Made by a program: the position numbers and the translations under genes. 20,637 nt of DNA, taken from assembly GCF_040605455.1 (NCBI RefSeq), contig NZ_JBEXCV010000152.1, positions 1 to 20,637 of the forward strand, in the 5' to 3' direction. The notes beneath the pieces were generated by a model. The model ran no database searches and was not told the DNA's origin. It worked only from the letters and a program-made list of their open reading frames with translations. Positions 1 through 7,182 of the stretch are shown in pieces (positions within the stretch are counted from its first letter, which is position 1; every line of letters starts with the position of its first letter). Source of the stretch: Embleya sp040605455. Its GTDB lineage: Bacteria; Actinomycetota; Actinomycetes; Streptomycetales; Streptomycetaceae.

Positions 1-29
1 GCCACCGCCCCGGGACGAGGGGCGGTGGC
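1..29 (-). terminator. Hairpin terminator after the ring-opening amidohydrolase gene
   Basis: A perfect 11-bp inverted repeat (GCCACCGCCCC at 1-11, GGGGCGGTGGC at 19-29) with a 7-nt loop lies 29 nt beyond the stop codon of the minus-strand gene ending at 59. There is no clear T-tract, which is usual for actinobacterial terminators. It marks the likely end of the carbamate kinase/ring-opening amidohydrolase transcript. The arm touches the window edge, so the stem may extend further. Confidence 0.7.
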
Positions 30-58
30 CGCTGCCGTGTGGGTTCGGCAAAGGTGCG

Positions 59-1183
59 TCAGTCCATCCGCACGATGGCCGCGACCGGGCCGCCACCGGA
101 GGGGCCCTGGTGGACGGCCGCGACCGAGACGAAGACGGCCGGGTCGCCGGTGACGGCCGCGGTCACGCCGCCGACGGTGGCCTTGATCTGGCGGTGCCAG
201 TGCACGTCCGAGTCGTCGAGCATGATGTTGCGTCGTCCGCGCACGCTGCCGCTCGGGTCCGCCTCGCACTTGAGGAACACGTTGACCAGGCGGTCGCCCA
301 GGTCGGAGGTGTGCGGGCGCTCCGGCAGGTCGATCCCGGCCGAGCGGATCGCCGACCAGATGCCGTCCGCGTCCAGCGCGTCCTTCATCACGTCGTGGCC
401 GACCCGGAACGGACCGCCCACGCCACGCACGTTGCCGACCACGACGATCTGCGCGCAGTCCAGTTCGACGCCGGAGGAGCACGACGCCACCGACGAGTAC
501 AGCGACAGGTCCCGGTGGATCTGCTCGGCGGTCGGCAGCTCGATCTCGCCCAGCGCCACCGCGATGCCCAGCGCGGTGGTGGAGTTGGACACGTCCATCG
601 ACTTGAGGGTGTCCTCGGTCCACACGTCGAACCCGCGCGACTTGGCGTCGTTGATGGTGTCCAGCACCAGCAGCGGCGTCTTGGTCTGCACGTAGTGCAC
701 GTCGGCCGGGTCGGTGATGCCCGCGACGGCCATCGCCTCGCGTACGCCGGCTGCGACCTTCTCCACCATCGGCACCCGACCGATGTCCTCGGGCAGGATC
801 TGCTCGCTCATCGCGACGCCGACCGACACGCGCGGCTCGTCGGTGGGCTCGTACCGGTTCTCCGGCGCGTACGCGAAGACCGTCGCGTGCGGGGAGATCA
901 CGCCGTCGGTACCGCCGGACCACACCAGCGGAACCTGCTGCGCCTCCTCGACCGAGCGCTTGCCCTTGGCGACCAGCACCTCGCGGAAGGCGCGGTCCGC
1001 CAGGATGCGGGTGTAGTCGTTGACCCCGCCATTGCCCTCGGTCTTGCCGATGACGGCGAGCACGTCGTCCGCGGCGAACACGCCGTCGTCGATGAGCTTG
1101 GCCAATCCGGACGCGTCGGTGACGCTCTCGATGGCGACCTTGTGAACCTCGATCGGCCTGGGCACTCGTTCCACCTCGTTCAT
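59..1183 (-). CDS. Ring-opening amidohydrolase (cyanuric acid amidohydrolase / barbiturase family)
   Basis: This 374-residue protein belongs to the small family that hydrolyses cyclic imides/ureides: cyanuric acid to carboxybiuret (AtzD/TrzD) or barbituric acid to ureidomalonate (barbiturase). The family has three homologous repeats, each giving one Lys and one Ser to a threefold active site. All three pairs are visible: Lys47 in IGKTEGNGG with Ser89 in WSGGTDG, Lys168 in VQTKTPLL with the Ser-rich SCSSG at 234-238, and Lys305 in FLKCEAD with Ser362 in GPSGGG. Length matches the family (about 350-380). The ATG start is followed by a plausible N-terminus. It lies 70 nt downstream of the carbamate kinase gene and is probably co-transcribed with it. 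Sequence alone does not separate barbiturase from cyanuric acid hydrolase. No biuret or allophanate hydrolase is in the window, which slightly favours barbiturate or another cyclic ureide as substrate (inference). Confidence 0.9.
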   Translation of the reverse strand: MNEVERVPRPIEVHKVAIESVTDASGLAKLIDDGVFAADDVLAVIGKTEGNGGVNDYTRILADRAFREVLVAKGKRSVEEAQQVPLVWSGGTDGVISPHATVFAYAPENRYEPTDEPRVSVGVAMSEQILPEDIGRVPMVEKVAAGVREAMAVAGITDPADVHYVQTKTPLLVLDTINDAKSRGFDVWTEDTLKSMDVSNSTTALGIAVALGEIELPTAEQIHRDLSLYSSVASCSSGVELDCAQIVVVGNVRGVGGPFRVGHDVMKDALDADGIWSAIRSAGIDLPERPHTSDLGDRLVNVFLKCEADPSGSVRGRRNIMLDDSDVHWHRQIKATVGGVTAAVTGDPAVFVSVAAVHQGPSGGGPVAAIVRMD

Positions 1184-1253
1184 TGGAGTTCGTTGAAAAT
1201 TCCGTGCAGCCTCTGCGGTCGGTCGAGACCGCCCTGCCGTGTGTCGCGGGCCG

Positions 1254-2210
1254 TTACGCGCCGGACTCCACGACCGTCCCGGACTCGCCCGCCACCGCGG
1301 CGGTGATCCGATCCAGCGACGTGATCACCGAGCGCCGGCCGCCCTTCTCGACGAAGCGCACCGCCGCCTCGACCTTGGGTCCCATGCTGCCACCGGCGAA
1401 CTGGCCGGTCGCGGCATGCTCGCGCAGCTCTTCGGGGGTGACCCGACCGATCACCCGCTCGTTCGCGGTGCCGTAGTCGAGCATCGCGTTGGGCACGTCG
1501 GTGGCGATCACCAGTACGTCCGCGTCCACCGAGGCGGCGAGCAGGGCCGCGGTGAGGTCCTTGTCCAGGACCGCCTCCACGCCGCGCTCGGCGCCGTCCG
1601 CGTCACGCACCACCGGGATGCCGCCACCACCGGCCGCGATCGTGGTGAAGCCCGCCGCGACCAGCGTCCGGATGGCCGGCGCATCGACCACTTCCAGCGG
1701 ATCCGGCGACGGTACGACCCGCCGCCAGCCCTTCGCGCCCCGGTCCTCCCAGTGCTGGCCGAGCGCGACGAAACGCTCCGCCTCGGCCTGCGGCAGATGC
1801 CGGCCGACCGGCTTGGTGGGGTGCTCGAACGCCGGGTCGGCGGCGTCCACGAGCGTGCGGGTGACCACGGCCGCCACCGGCGCCGCGAGCCCACGGCGCC
1901 GCAGCGCGGCCTCCAGGGCGGAGACGATGGTGAAGCCGAGGGTGCCCTGCGTCTGCGCGCCGCACCAGTCCAGAGTCACCGGAGGGACGACGTGCGCGGT
2001 GAGTTCGTTCTTGACCAGCAGGTTGCCCACCTGCGGTCCGTTGCCGTGGGTGAGCACCACCTCGACGCCGGAGGCGATCAGGTCGGCCACCGCTTCCATC
2101 GCCACCGCGACGGCGGCCCGCTGGGCGTCGGGGGTGGCGCTGCCATCGGGTCCCGTCATGGCGTTTCCGCCGAGGGCGATGAGTACTCTCCCGGTGCGGG
2201 GAGTTGGCAT
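1254..2210 (-). CDS. arcC: Carbamate kinase
   Basis: This 318-residue protein matches the amino acid kinase fold of carbamate kinase, which interconverts carbamoyl phosphate + ADP and carbamate + ATP in the cytosol. Visible signatures are the N-terminal IALGGNA (11-17), THGNGPQVG (54-62), the insert region around HPTKPVGRHLP (130-140), AAGGGGIPV (192-200), the DKDLTAALL segment (216-224) and GSMGPKVEAA (274-283). Length is normal (about 310). The ATG at 2210 has a GGAGAG ribosome binding site about 10 nt upstream. No arginine deiminase or transcarbamoylase gene is present here, so this is not an ordinary arc operon. Placement directly upstream of the ring-opening amidohydrolase suggests that it recovers ATP from carbamoyl phosphate made during ureide breakdown (inference). 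Confidence 0.93.
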   Translation of the reverse strand: MPTPRTGRVLIALGGNAMTGPDGSATPDAQRAAVAVAMEAVADLIASGVEVVLTHGNGPQVGNLLVKNELTAHVVPPVTLDWCGAQTQGTLGFTIVSALEAALRRRGLAAPVAAVVTRTLVDAADPAFEHPTKPVGRHLPQAEAERFVALGQHWEDRGAKGWRRVVPSPDPLEVVDAPAIRTLVAAGFTTIAAGGGGIPVVRDADGAERGVEAVLDKDLTAALLAASVDADVLVIATDVPNAMLDYGTANERVIGRVTPEELREHAATGQFAGGSMGPKVEAAVRFVEKGGRRSVITSLDRITAAVAGESGTVVESGA

Positions 2211-2243
2211 GTGTCGAACTCTCCTGTTCCTGTCGTACGCGGG

Positions 2244-2263
2244 AGTCCCGTCCGTCCGGGACT
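2244..2263. promoter_or_regulatory. Small inverted repeat and possible -10 in the carbamate kinase leader
   Basis: AGTCCCG (2244-2250) and CGGGACT (2257-2263) form a 7-bp inverted repeat with a 6-nt loop, 34 nt upstream of the arcC start. On the minus strand a TAGAGT hexamer (2273-2268) that resembles a -10 box precedes it, so the repeat would lie at the start of the transcript. No good -35 is visible. The promoter assignment is tentative. Confidence 0.35.
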
Positions 2264-2329
2264 TGGGACTCTAGGCGGGTGACCAGGTCGATGGCTTGGG
2301 AGTCAGTTGACCACAAAAGCCGATCGATC

Positions 2330-2345
2330 TGGCAGAACTTGCCGA
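2330..2345 (+). promoter_or_regulatory. Candidate operator TGGCAGAACTTGCCGA upstream of arcC
   Basis: The motif TGGCA-N5-TGCCG lies 120 bp upstream of the arcC start in the 227-nt gap behind the carboxyltransferase gene. The same 16-mer with a single mismatch occurs upstream of hyuA (minus strand, 11831-11816). Two near-identical imperfect inverted repeats placed similarly before catabolic genes suggest a shared transcription factor site. The rest of the gap 2211-2437 shows nothing else recognisable. Confidence 0.5.
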
Positions 2346-2437
2346 GCAGTACGGGTCGCCGCCGGCCGCCTCGGACGCCGTCCGGTCGACGCCGACCGTA
2401 CGCCCGTCGGACGCCGATCGGCGCCGCCCGCTCGACC

Positions 2438-3979
2438 TCAGCAGCCGAGCCGGGCGTACCGCTCCAACCGGGCCGCACGCCGCTCGGCCGTGGGTCGGCG
2501 CAACAGCCCGACCAACTCGTACTCCAACACCTGGGCCAGCCGGGCCAGGAACGCGATCGGCTCGTCGGCCGCATCGGGCCGCTCGGCCACGATCCGGTCC
2601 ACCACTCCGTCGCGCAGCAGGTCCAGCGACCTGATGCCCTGCGCGGCGGCGATCTCCGCGCCCCGGGACGGCGTCCGGTAGCGCAGCGCCGACGCGCCCT
2701 CGGGCGGCAGCGGCGACAACCAGCCGTGCTGAGCGCACAACACCCGGTCGGCGGGCAACAGCGCGAGTGCGCCGCCGCCCGCGCCCTGCCCGAGCAACAG
2801 GCACAACGTCGGGGTGGGCAGGGTGACCAACTCGGCCAGACAGCGGGCTATCTCGCCGGCCAGCCCGCCCTCCTCGGCCTCCCGGCTGAGCGCCGCGCCG
2901 CCGGTGTCCACGACGCTGACCAGCGGCAGGTCGAGTTCGGCGGCCAGCCGCATACCGCGCCGGGCCACCCGTAGCCCGGCCGGGCCGAACGGGCCGTGAC
3001 CGGCCTGCCGGGCCCGGTCCTGGGCCAGCACCACGCACGGCGCGCCGCCGAACCGGGCCAGCGCGAGCAGCAGACCCGGATCGCTCTCGCCCTGGCCGGT
3101 GCCGTGCAGCGGCACCACCGCGCTCGCCGCGTGCCGCAACAGGGCGCGGGCTCCCGGGCGTTCGGGACGACGGGAGAGTTCGACCGAGGTCCACGCCGGC
3201 ACGTCGGCCAGCTCCTCGACCGGCAATGGCGCGACGTCGGGCAGGTGTTCACGCGGTGCCGTGACGATGTCCAGGACACGTGCGGCCACTTCGCCGAGCC
3301 GATCGGGCTCGACGACGGCGTCCACCAGGCCGTGCGCGTACAGGTTCTCCGCGACCTGGACACCCTCGGGAAAGGGTTGCCCGTGCAGAGCCTCGTACAC
3401 GCGCGGGCCCAGGAAGCCGATCAACGCGCCGGGTTCGGCGGCGGTGACATGGCCGAGCGAGCCCCACGAGGCGAGCACACCACCGGTGGTAGGGCCCCGC
3501 AGGTAGACGAGGTACGGCAGGCCGGCGCTCTTGTGCGCGGCGACGGCGGCGCTGATCCGTACCATCTGGAGGAAGGCGACCGTGCCCTCCTGCATCCGGG
3601 TGCCGCCGGAGGTCGGCGATGCGACCAGCGGCAGCCGTTCGGCGGTGGCGCGTTCGATCGCGGCGACCAGGCGCGAGGACGCGGCCACCCCGATCGAGCC
3701 GGCCAGGAAGTCGAACTCGCAGGCCACCACGGCGACTCGGCGGCCCTGGATTCGGCCCTCTCCGGTGACCACCGACTCGTCCACGCCGCTCTTGGCGGCG
3801 GCGGCCCGCAGTTCGTCGACGTACCCCGGGTCCAGCCGCTCGGGGCGGTGCGGCGCGCTGTCCCAGCTCGTCCAGGTGCCGGAGTCCAGAACCAGGCGGA
3901 TCAGCTCGTGCGCACCGACGCGGGTGCGGCGGGTCGGTACCGGCGCGGACGCGGGCGCCGGGCCGGGCGCGGTGTTCAC
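2438..3979 (-). CDS. Fused beta-alpha carboxyltransferase (acetyl-CoA carboxylase / malonate decarboxylase type)
   Basis: This 513-residue protein has two crotonase-fold carboxyltransferase halves in one chain. The AccD/MdcD-like half (about 60-245) has SPTSGGTRMQEG (121-132), GPTTGGVLASWGSLGHV (162-178) and IGFLGPRVYE (187-196). The AccA/MdcE-like half (about 290-490) has GPFGPAGLRVARRGM (329-343), VVDTGGAALS (356-365) and LLGQGAGGGAL (395-405). These enzymes move a carboxyl group between biotin and an acyl-CoA, or decarboxylate a malonyl thioester. No AccD zinc finger (CxxC pairs) is present. The GTG start overlaps the CoA-transferase stop as GTGA, so the two are translationally coupled. 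No biotin carboxylase or biotin carrier gene is nearby. Paired with a CoA-transferase, a malonyl-CoA decarboxylating role is possible, but acyl-CoA carboxylation with subunits encoded elsewhere cannot be excluded. Confidence 0.83.
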   Translation of the reverse strand: MNTAPGPAPASAPVPTRRTRVGAHELIRLVLDSGTWTSWDSAPHRPERLDPGYVDELRAAAAKSGVDESVVTGEGRIQGRRVAVVACEFDFLAGSIGVAASSRLVAAIERATAERLPLVASPTSGGTRMQEGTVAFLQMVRISAAVAAHKSAGLPYLVYLRGPTTGGVLASWGSLGHVTAAEPGALIGFLGPRVYEALHGQPFPEGVQVAENLYAHGLVDAVVEPDRLGEVAARVLDIVTAPREHLPDVAPLPVEELADVPAWTSVELSRRPERPGARALLRHAASAVVPLHGTGQGESDPGLLLALARFGGAPCVVLAQDRARQAGHGPFGPAGLRVARRGMRLAAELDLPLVSVVDTGGAALSREAEEGGLAGEIARCLAELVTLPTPTLCLLLGQGAGGGALALLPADRVLCAQHGWLSPLPPEGASALRYRTPSRGAEIAAAQGIRSLDLLRDGVVDRIVAERPDAADEPIAFLARLAQVLEYELVGLLRRPTAERRAARLERYARLGC

Positions 3980-5184
3980 GCGCGCCGCGCGGCGTGCAGG
4001 GCGCGGGCGTCCTCGGCATCGAGCCACGCCTGCACGCTGTCCGTGTGCTGGCCCAGCGTCGGCGGAGCCTCGTGCCGGCGCCGACCGCCGTCCGCCGAGC
4101 CGCCGGCCACGCCGTCGAGGCGAATCGGCGGGCCGGGCAGGGTGATCGGACCGAGCGTGCTGTGCATGACGTCGAGCAGCAGACCCTGCGACTTGGTCTG
4201 GTCCCACTCGTACACCCGGTCGATCGTGCGCACCTCGCCGGCCGGTATGCCGGCGGCGGCCAGTTCCGGCAACAACTCGTCCACGGCGCGCTCGGCGAAC
4301 GCGGCGTTGATCGCGTCCGCGAGTTCGGCCCGATTGACCACGCGGTCGGCGTTGACCGCGAAGCGCGCGTCGTTCACGGCCAGGCCGACCATCGGCGCGA
4401 ACTTGGCCCACAACTTCTCGCTGCCCACCGCGACCTGGATGATCGCGTCCTCGCAGCGGTAGGAGCCGTACGGCTGGAGCGAGGGGTGCAGGTTGCCCTG
4501 CGCGTGCCCGACCTGGCCGGCAACGGTGTAGTTGGTGCCCTGGAAGGCGTGTACGCCGACGATCGCGGCGAGCAGCGAGGTGCGCACGACCCGGCCCAGA
4601 CCGGTGCGTTCGCGCTCGTGCAGCGCGGCGACCACACCGTAGGCGCCGTACATCCCGGCCAACAGGTCGCCGATCGGCACGCCGATCCGGGTGGGGTCGT
4701 CGGGGCCGGGGCCGGTCAGGCTCATCAGGCCGGCCTCGCCCTGGGCGATCTGGTCGTAGCCGGGCCGGCCGCCCTGCGGACCGTCGTGCCCGAAGCCGGT
4801 GATGGACAGCACCACCAGACGCGGGTTGAGCCGGGTCAGCTCCTCCATCGGGAAGCCGAGTCGATCGAGCACGCCGGTGCGGAAGTTCTCCACGAGCACG
4901 TCGCTGTGCCGGATCAGTCGGGCCAGCGTCTGTCGGCCCTCCTCGGTCTTCAGGTCGAGGACGATCGACTCCTTGTTGCGGTTGCAGGACAGGAAGTAGG
5001 TCGACTCACGCGCGTCCTCGGCCCCGACGAACGGCGGACCCCAGCCACGGGTGTCGTCCCCGCCGTCCGGGTTCTCCACCTTGATGACACGGGCGCCCAT
5101 GTCGCCGAGCATCATCGCGGCGTGCGGGCCGGCGAGGGCGCGGGAGAGGTCGAGCACGACGAGGTCGCAGAGCGGTCCGCTCAC
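3976..5184 (-). CDS. Class III CoA-transferase (CaiB/BaiF family)
   Basis: This 402-residue protein belongs to the family that moves CoA between an acyl-CoA donor and a carboxylic acid through an aspartyl-CoA intermediate. Features visible are the N-terminal LVVLDLSRALAGPHAAMMLGD (8-28), VIKVENPDGGDDTR (33-46), NRNKESIVLDLK (68-79), DVLVENFRTGVLDRLG (95-110), and GVPIGDLLAGMYG (168-180) with the expected nucleophile Asp173. Length is typical (380-420). A GTG start at 5184 is chosen because GAAAGGGG lies about 9 nt upstream and family homology begins there; an upstream ATG at 5232 would add 16 unrelated residues. It overlaps the carboxyltransferase gene by 4 nt. Substrate is unknown; a malonate-like dicarboxylate would fit the neighbours (inference). 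Confidence 0.9.
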   Translation of the reverse strand: MSGPLCDLVVLDLSRALAGPHAAMMLGDMGARVIKVENPDGGDDTRGWGPPFVGAEDARESTYFLSCNRNKESIVLDLKTEEGRQTLARLIRHSDVLVENFRTGVLDRLGFPMEELTRLNPRLVVLSITGFGHDGPQGGRPGYDQIAQGEAGLMSLTGPGPDDPTRIGVPIGDLLAGMYGAYGVVAALHERERTGLGRVVRTSLLAAIVGVHAFQGTNYTVAGQVGHAQGNLHPSLQPYGSYRCEDAIIQVAVGSEKLWAKFAPMVGLAVNDARFAVNADRVVNRAELADAINAAFAERAVDELLPELAAAGIPAGEVRTIDRVYEWDQTKSQGLLLDVMHSTLGPITLPGPPIRLDGVAGGSADGGRRRHEAPPTLGQHTDSVQAWLDAEDARALHAARRA

Positions 5185-5216
5185 GTCGAAACACCCCTTT
5201 CTGCAGGTATGCGGCG

Positions 5217-5340
5217 TTGCGCGTCCGTCCATCCGTGCATCCGTGCGGTGTGCGGGTGTGGTGCGTGACGCGTGGTGGCAGTGCGTGTGTGCGCGTGCGT
5301 GTGGCCGGGCGTGGTGCGTGGTGCGGTGCGCCGTCCGGCG
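5217..5340. repeat. G/T-rich low-complexity tract in the CoA-transferase leader
   Basis: The plus strand is dominated by GTG and GCGTG words. It includes a tandem ATCCGTGC pair (5231-5246) and a 23-nt uninterrupted alternating purine-pyrimidine run (5281-5303). It lies in the 199-nt gap between the CoA-transferase start and the stop of the NmrA-like gene. No convincing gene is seen here. Confidence 0.55.
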
Positions 5341-5383
5341 CCGAATGCGTCCAAGCTAGGCGGCTTCGGGGTCCTGCTCGCCG

Positions 5384-6310
5384 TCAGTTACTGCCCAAGG
5401 AATCGTGCTCACTTGGCAATACTTGGTGTTGGAAGCCCGGCTCGTAGTGCGTGTCGTCGGGCCCGAACGCCCGGCGGGCGAAGTCCACGAAGCGGGTCGG
5501 CGCACGATCGAGCAGCGCGGCCAGGGTGCGCGGGTTGCCGGTCAGGCCGTGCCGGTCGTAGAACGCGAACATCGCGGTAAGGGTGTCCAGCGCATAGCCG
5601 GACAGCCCGCCGGCGCGGGCCTCCTCGCACCAGTCGCGCGGATCGATCCGGCGCGCGGTCACCGGCCGGACCAACACCTCGGCCAGATGCCCGGCGATCT
5701 GCCGAGGGGTCAACGCCTCCGGGCCGGCCAACTCGTACACGGCGTCCTCGTGGCCCTCCTCGCACAACACCACGGCCGCCGCCTGTGCGACATCGCGCAG
5801 ATCGACGGCGGCGAACGGCGCGTCCACCCGGTACGGCACGGCGAAGTCGCCGATCCGCACGATCGCGTCGCGCGCGTCGAGGGTGTTCTGCTGGTACGGC
5901 CCCGGCTGCAACACGGTCACCGCGAGGCCCGACTCGAACAAGGCCTCCTCGACCCGCGCCTTCGCCTCGTGGTGCGGCATCGCCCGCAACTGCGGACGCA
6001 GCACCGAGTGGAACACGAAGCGCCCGACCCCGGCCCGCCGCGCCGCCGCGATCACCGCACGGCCGATGGCCGGCTCGTCCGGGTGCACGTTCGGCGCGAT
6101 GTGATAGACCGCCGCGCACCCGCGCAGCGCCTCGTCCAGGTCCGCCGGCTCGCCCACGTCCCCCACGACGGCCTCGACGGCCCCCGCCGCGAGCGCCACG
6201 GCGACCTGCTCGGGTCGGCGCACGAACGCCCGCACCCGCGCCCCACGCTCCGCCAGCTCCCAGGTGAGCGCCCGCCCGGTCTTCCCCGCAGCCCCAGTGA
6301 TCACGATCAT
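5384..6310 (-). CDS. NmrA-like NAD(P)-binding protein (atypical SDR)
   Basis: This 308-residue protein has a Rossmann fold from its first residues. MIVITGAAGKTGRAL carries GxxGxxG (6-12), followed by VRAFVRRPEQV at the second strand, VVGDVGEPADLDEALRGC (about 68-85), YHIAPNVHPDE, and the FVFHSVLRPQ and VLQPGPYQQNTL segments typical of the NmrA/TMR group. The classical SDR YxxxK is not conserved; HHEAKARVEEAL takes its place, as in many NmrA-like proteins. They act as redox-sensing regulators or NAD(P)H-dependent reductases, and sequence does not decide between these. It lies 199 nt upstream of the CoA-transferase on the same strand, so co-transcription is uncertain. No clear ribosome binding site was identified for the ATG at 6310. 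Confidence 0.85.
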   Translation of the reverse strand: MIVITGAAGKTGRALTWELAERGARVRAFVRRPEQVAVALAAGAVEAVVGDVGEPADLDEALRGCAAVYHIAPNVHPDEPAIGRAVIAAARRAGVGRFVFHSVLRPQLRAMPHHEAKARVEEALFESGLAVTVLQPGPYQQNTLDARDAIVRIGDFAVPYRVDAPFAAVDLRDVAQAAAVVLCEEGHEDAVYELAGPEALTPRQIAGHLAEVLVRPVTARRIDPRDWCEEARAGGLSGYALDTLTAMFAFYDRHGLTGNPRTLAALLDRAPTRFVDFARRAFGPDDTHYEPGFQHQVLPSEHDSLGSN

Positions 6311-6482
6311 GCACCCACGCTAGGCAGCAATCCCACTCCCATCACTGTCCGCCCTCGCCAACCCGCCCACTCCGAATCGGGCACATCCTGCCGAAGGCAG
6401 GGCCTCGACAGCCGGAACACAAGCCCGCCCGCGCGACCGCCTGGCGAACTCGCACAACCGGAGAATCCCGGACCCGGATCAC

Positions 6483-6494
6483 TAGACTGTGGAC
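6483..6494 (+). promoter_or_regulatory. Probable leaderless promoter (-10 TAGACT) of the Uma2 gene
   Basis: TAGACT at 6483-6488 lies six bases before the ATG at 6495. This TANNNT-N6-ATG layout is seen at actinobacterial promoters whose transcript begins at the start codon. There is no Shine-Dalgarno sequence in front of the gene, which agrees. No clear -35 was found. The rest of the gap from 6311 to 6482 shows nothing recognisable. Confidence 0.5.
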
Positions 6495-7133
6495 ATGGAT
6501 CCCGTCGAATCCGGAAACGCTCCCGACATCCACGACCCCGACTACATTGCCTTCGTCGCCGGCCGCATTCTCGACCACGTACGCGAGGTGCCGGAGCTCG
6601 CCGCGTTGTCCGAGCCGGTGACGTTCGAGTCGACGCCCCACGGCCTCGTGATGATGACGGCTCCGGACGCGCCGCACGGCGATATCCTGGACGACTTGCG
6701 CAGCTTTCTCACGTCTCTGCCTCGACACGACGCCGGTGCGCGGGCGTTGCGTGAGAACACCTCGGTGGAACTCGGCGTGTCCGAGCGCACCCCGGACCTG
6801 ATCGTGTTCGACCCTTCCCGCCGCGTCCTGGTCAGAGGCGGCAGGGCCATGAACACCACCGGGATCCTGATGCTGGTCGAGGTGACGTCGACCTCCACCC
6901 GGCGTGAGGACTTGGACCGTGAGGATCCGGCCGCCAAGCCGCGCCAATACGCGGCCGGCGGCATCCCGCTCTACCTGGTCGTCGACCGCCGCAGGGCCGA
7001 GGTACTGCTCTTCCGGGACGCGACCAACGGCGTCTACCCCGAACCCACCGTCTTCCGGGTCGGCGAACCGGTCTGGCTGCCGAAACCCTTCTCCGCTGCC
7101 TGGCCCACCGAATTCATGAAAGACCTCCTATAG
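6495..7133 (+). CDS. Uma2-family PD-(D/E)XK nuclease-like protein (DUF820)
   Basis: This 212-residue protein has the Uma2 fold. The N-terminal helix region is followed by EVPELAALSEPVTFES, TPDLIVFD with the metal-binding acidic residue Asp101, LMLVEVTSTSTRRED with Glu129, and the typical end KPRQYAAGGIPLYLVVDRRRAEV (148-170). Family members are restriction-endonuclease-like proteins of largely unknown role, abundant in cyanobacteria and streptomycetes. The ATG at 6495 fits a leaderless transcript; a GTG at 6489 in frame would add two residues. It is the only plus-strand gene within the minus-strand catabolic block and looks independent of it. Its stop overlaps the edge of a 14-bp palindrome (7135-7148). 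Confidence 0.85.
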   Translation: MDPVESGNAPDIHDPDYIAFVAGRILDHVREVPELAALSEPVTFESTPHGLVMMTAPDAPHGDILDDLRSFLTSLPRHDAGARALRENTSVELGVSERTPDLIVFDPSRRVLVRGGRAMNTTGILMLVEVTSTSTRREDLDREDPAAKPRQYAAGGIPLYLVVDRRRAEVLLFRDATNGVYPEPTVFRVGEPVWLPKPFSAAWPTEFMKDLL

Positions 7134-7134
7134 G

Positions 7135-7148
7135 CAGCCGGCCGGCTG
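7135..7148. repeat. 14-bp perfect palindrome after the Uma2 stop
   Basis: CAGCCGGCCGGCTG begins two bases beyond the Uma2 stop codon and lies between that gene and the convergent PucR relic. It has no loop, so it is a weak terminator candidate and may instead be chance in GC-rich DNA. Confidence 0.3.
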
Positions 7149-7182
7149 ATCACGGCCACACCCAGGCCGGGGCCCAGGTGTT

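Noticed and set aside
110..1306. Long plus-strand open frame (398 codons) opposite the ring-opening amidohydrolase
   Set aside because: His/Arg/Val-rich translation with no family motifs; typical antisense shadow of a high-GC3 gene.
1254..2210. Arginine deiminase pathway operon
   Set aside because: Only carbamate kinase is present; no arcA, arcB or antiporter gene is in the window.
3980..4411. N-terminal extension of the carboxyltransferase to an ATG at 4411
   Set aside because: It overlaps the CoA-transferase coding region with no homology; the GTGA overlap start at 3979 is typical operon coupling.
6495..7133. Uma2-family gene as part of a defence or restriction system
   Set aside because: No methyltransferase, helicase or other defence partner is adjacent; the Methyltransf_19 gene is 5 kb away and of a different type.
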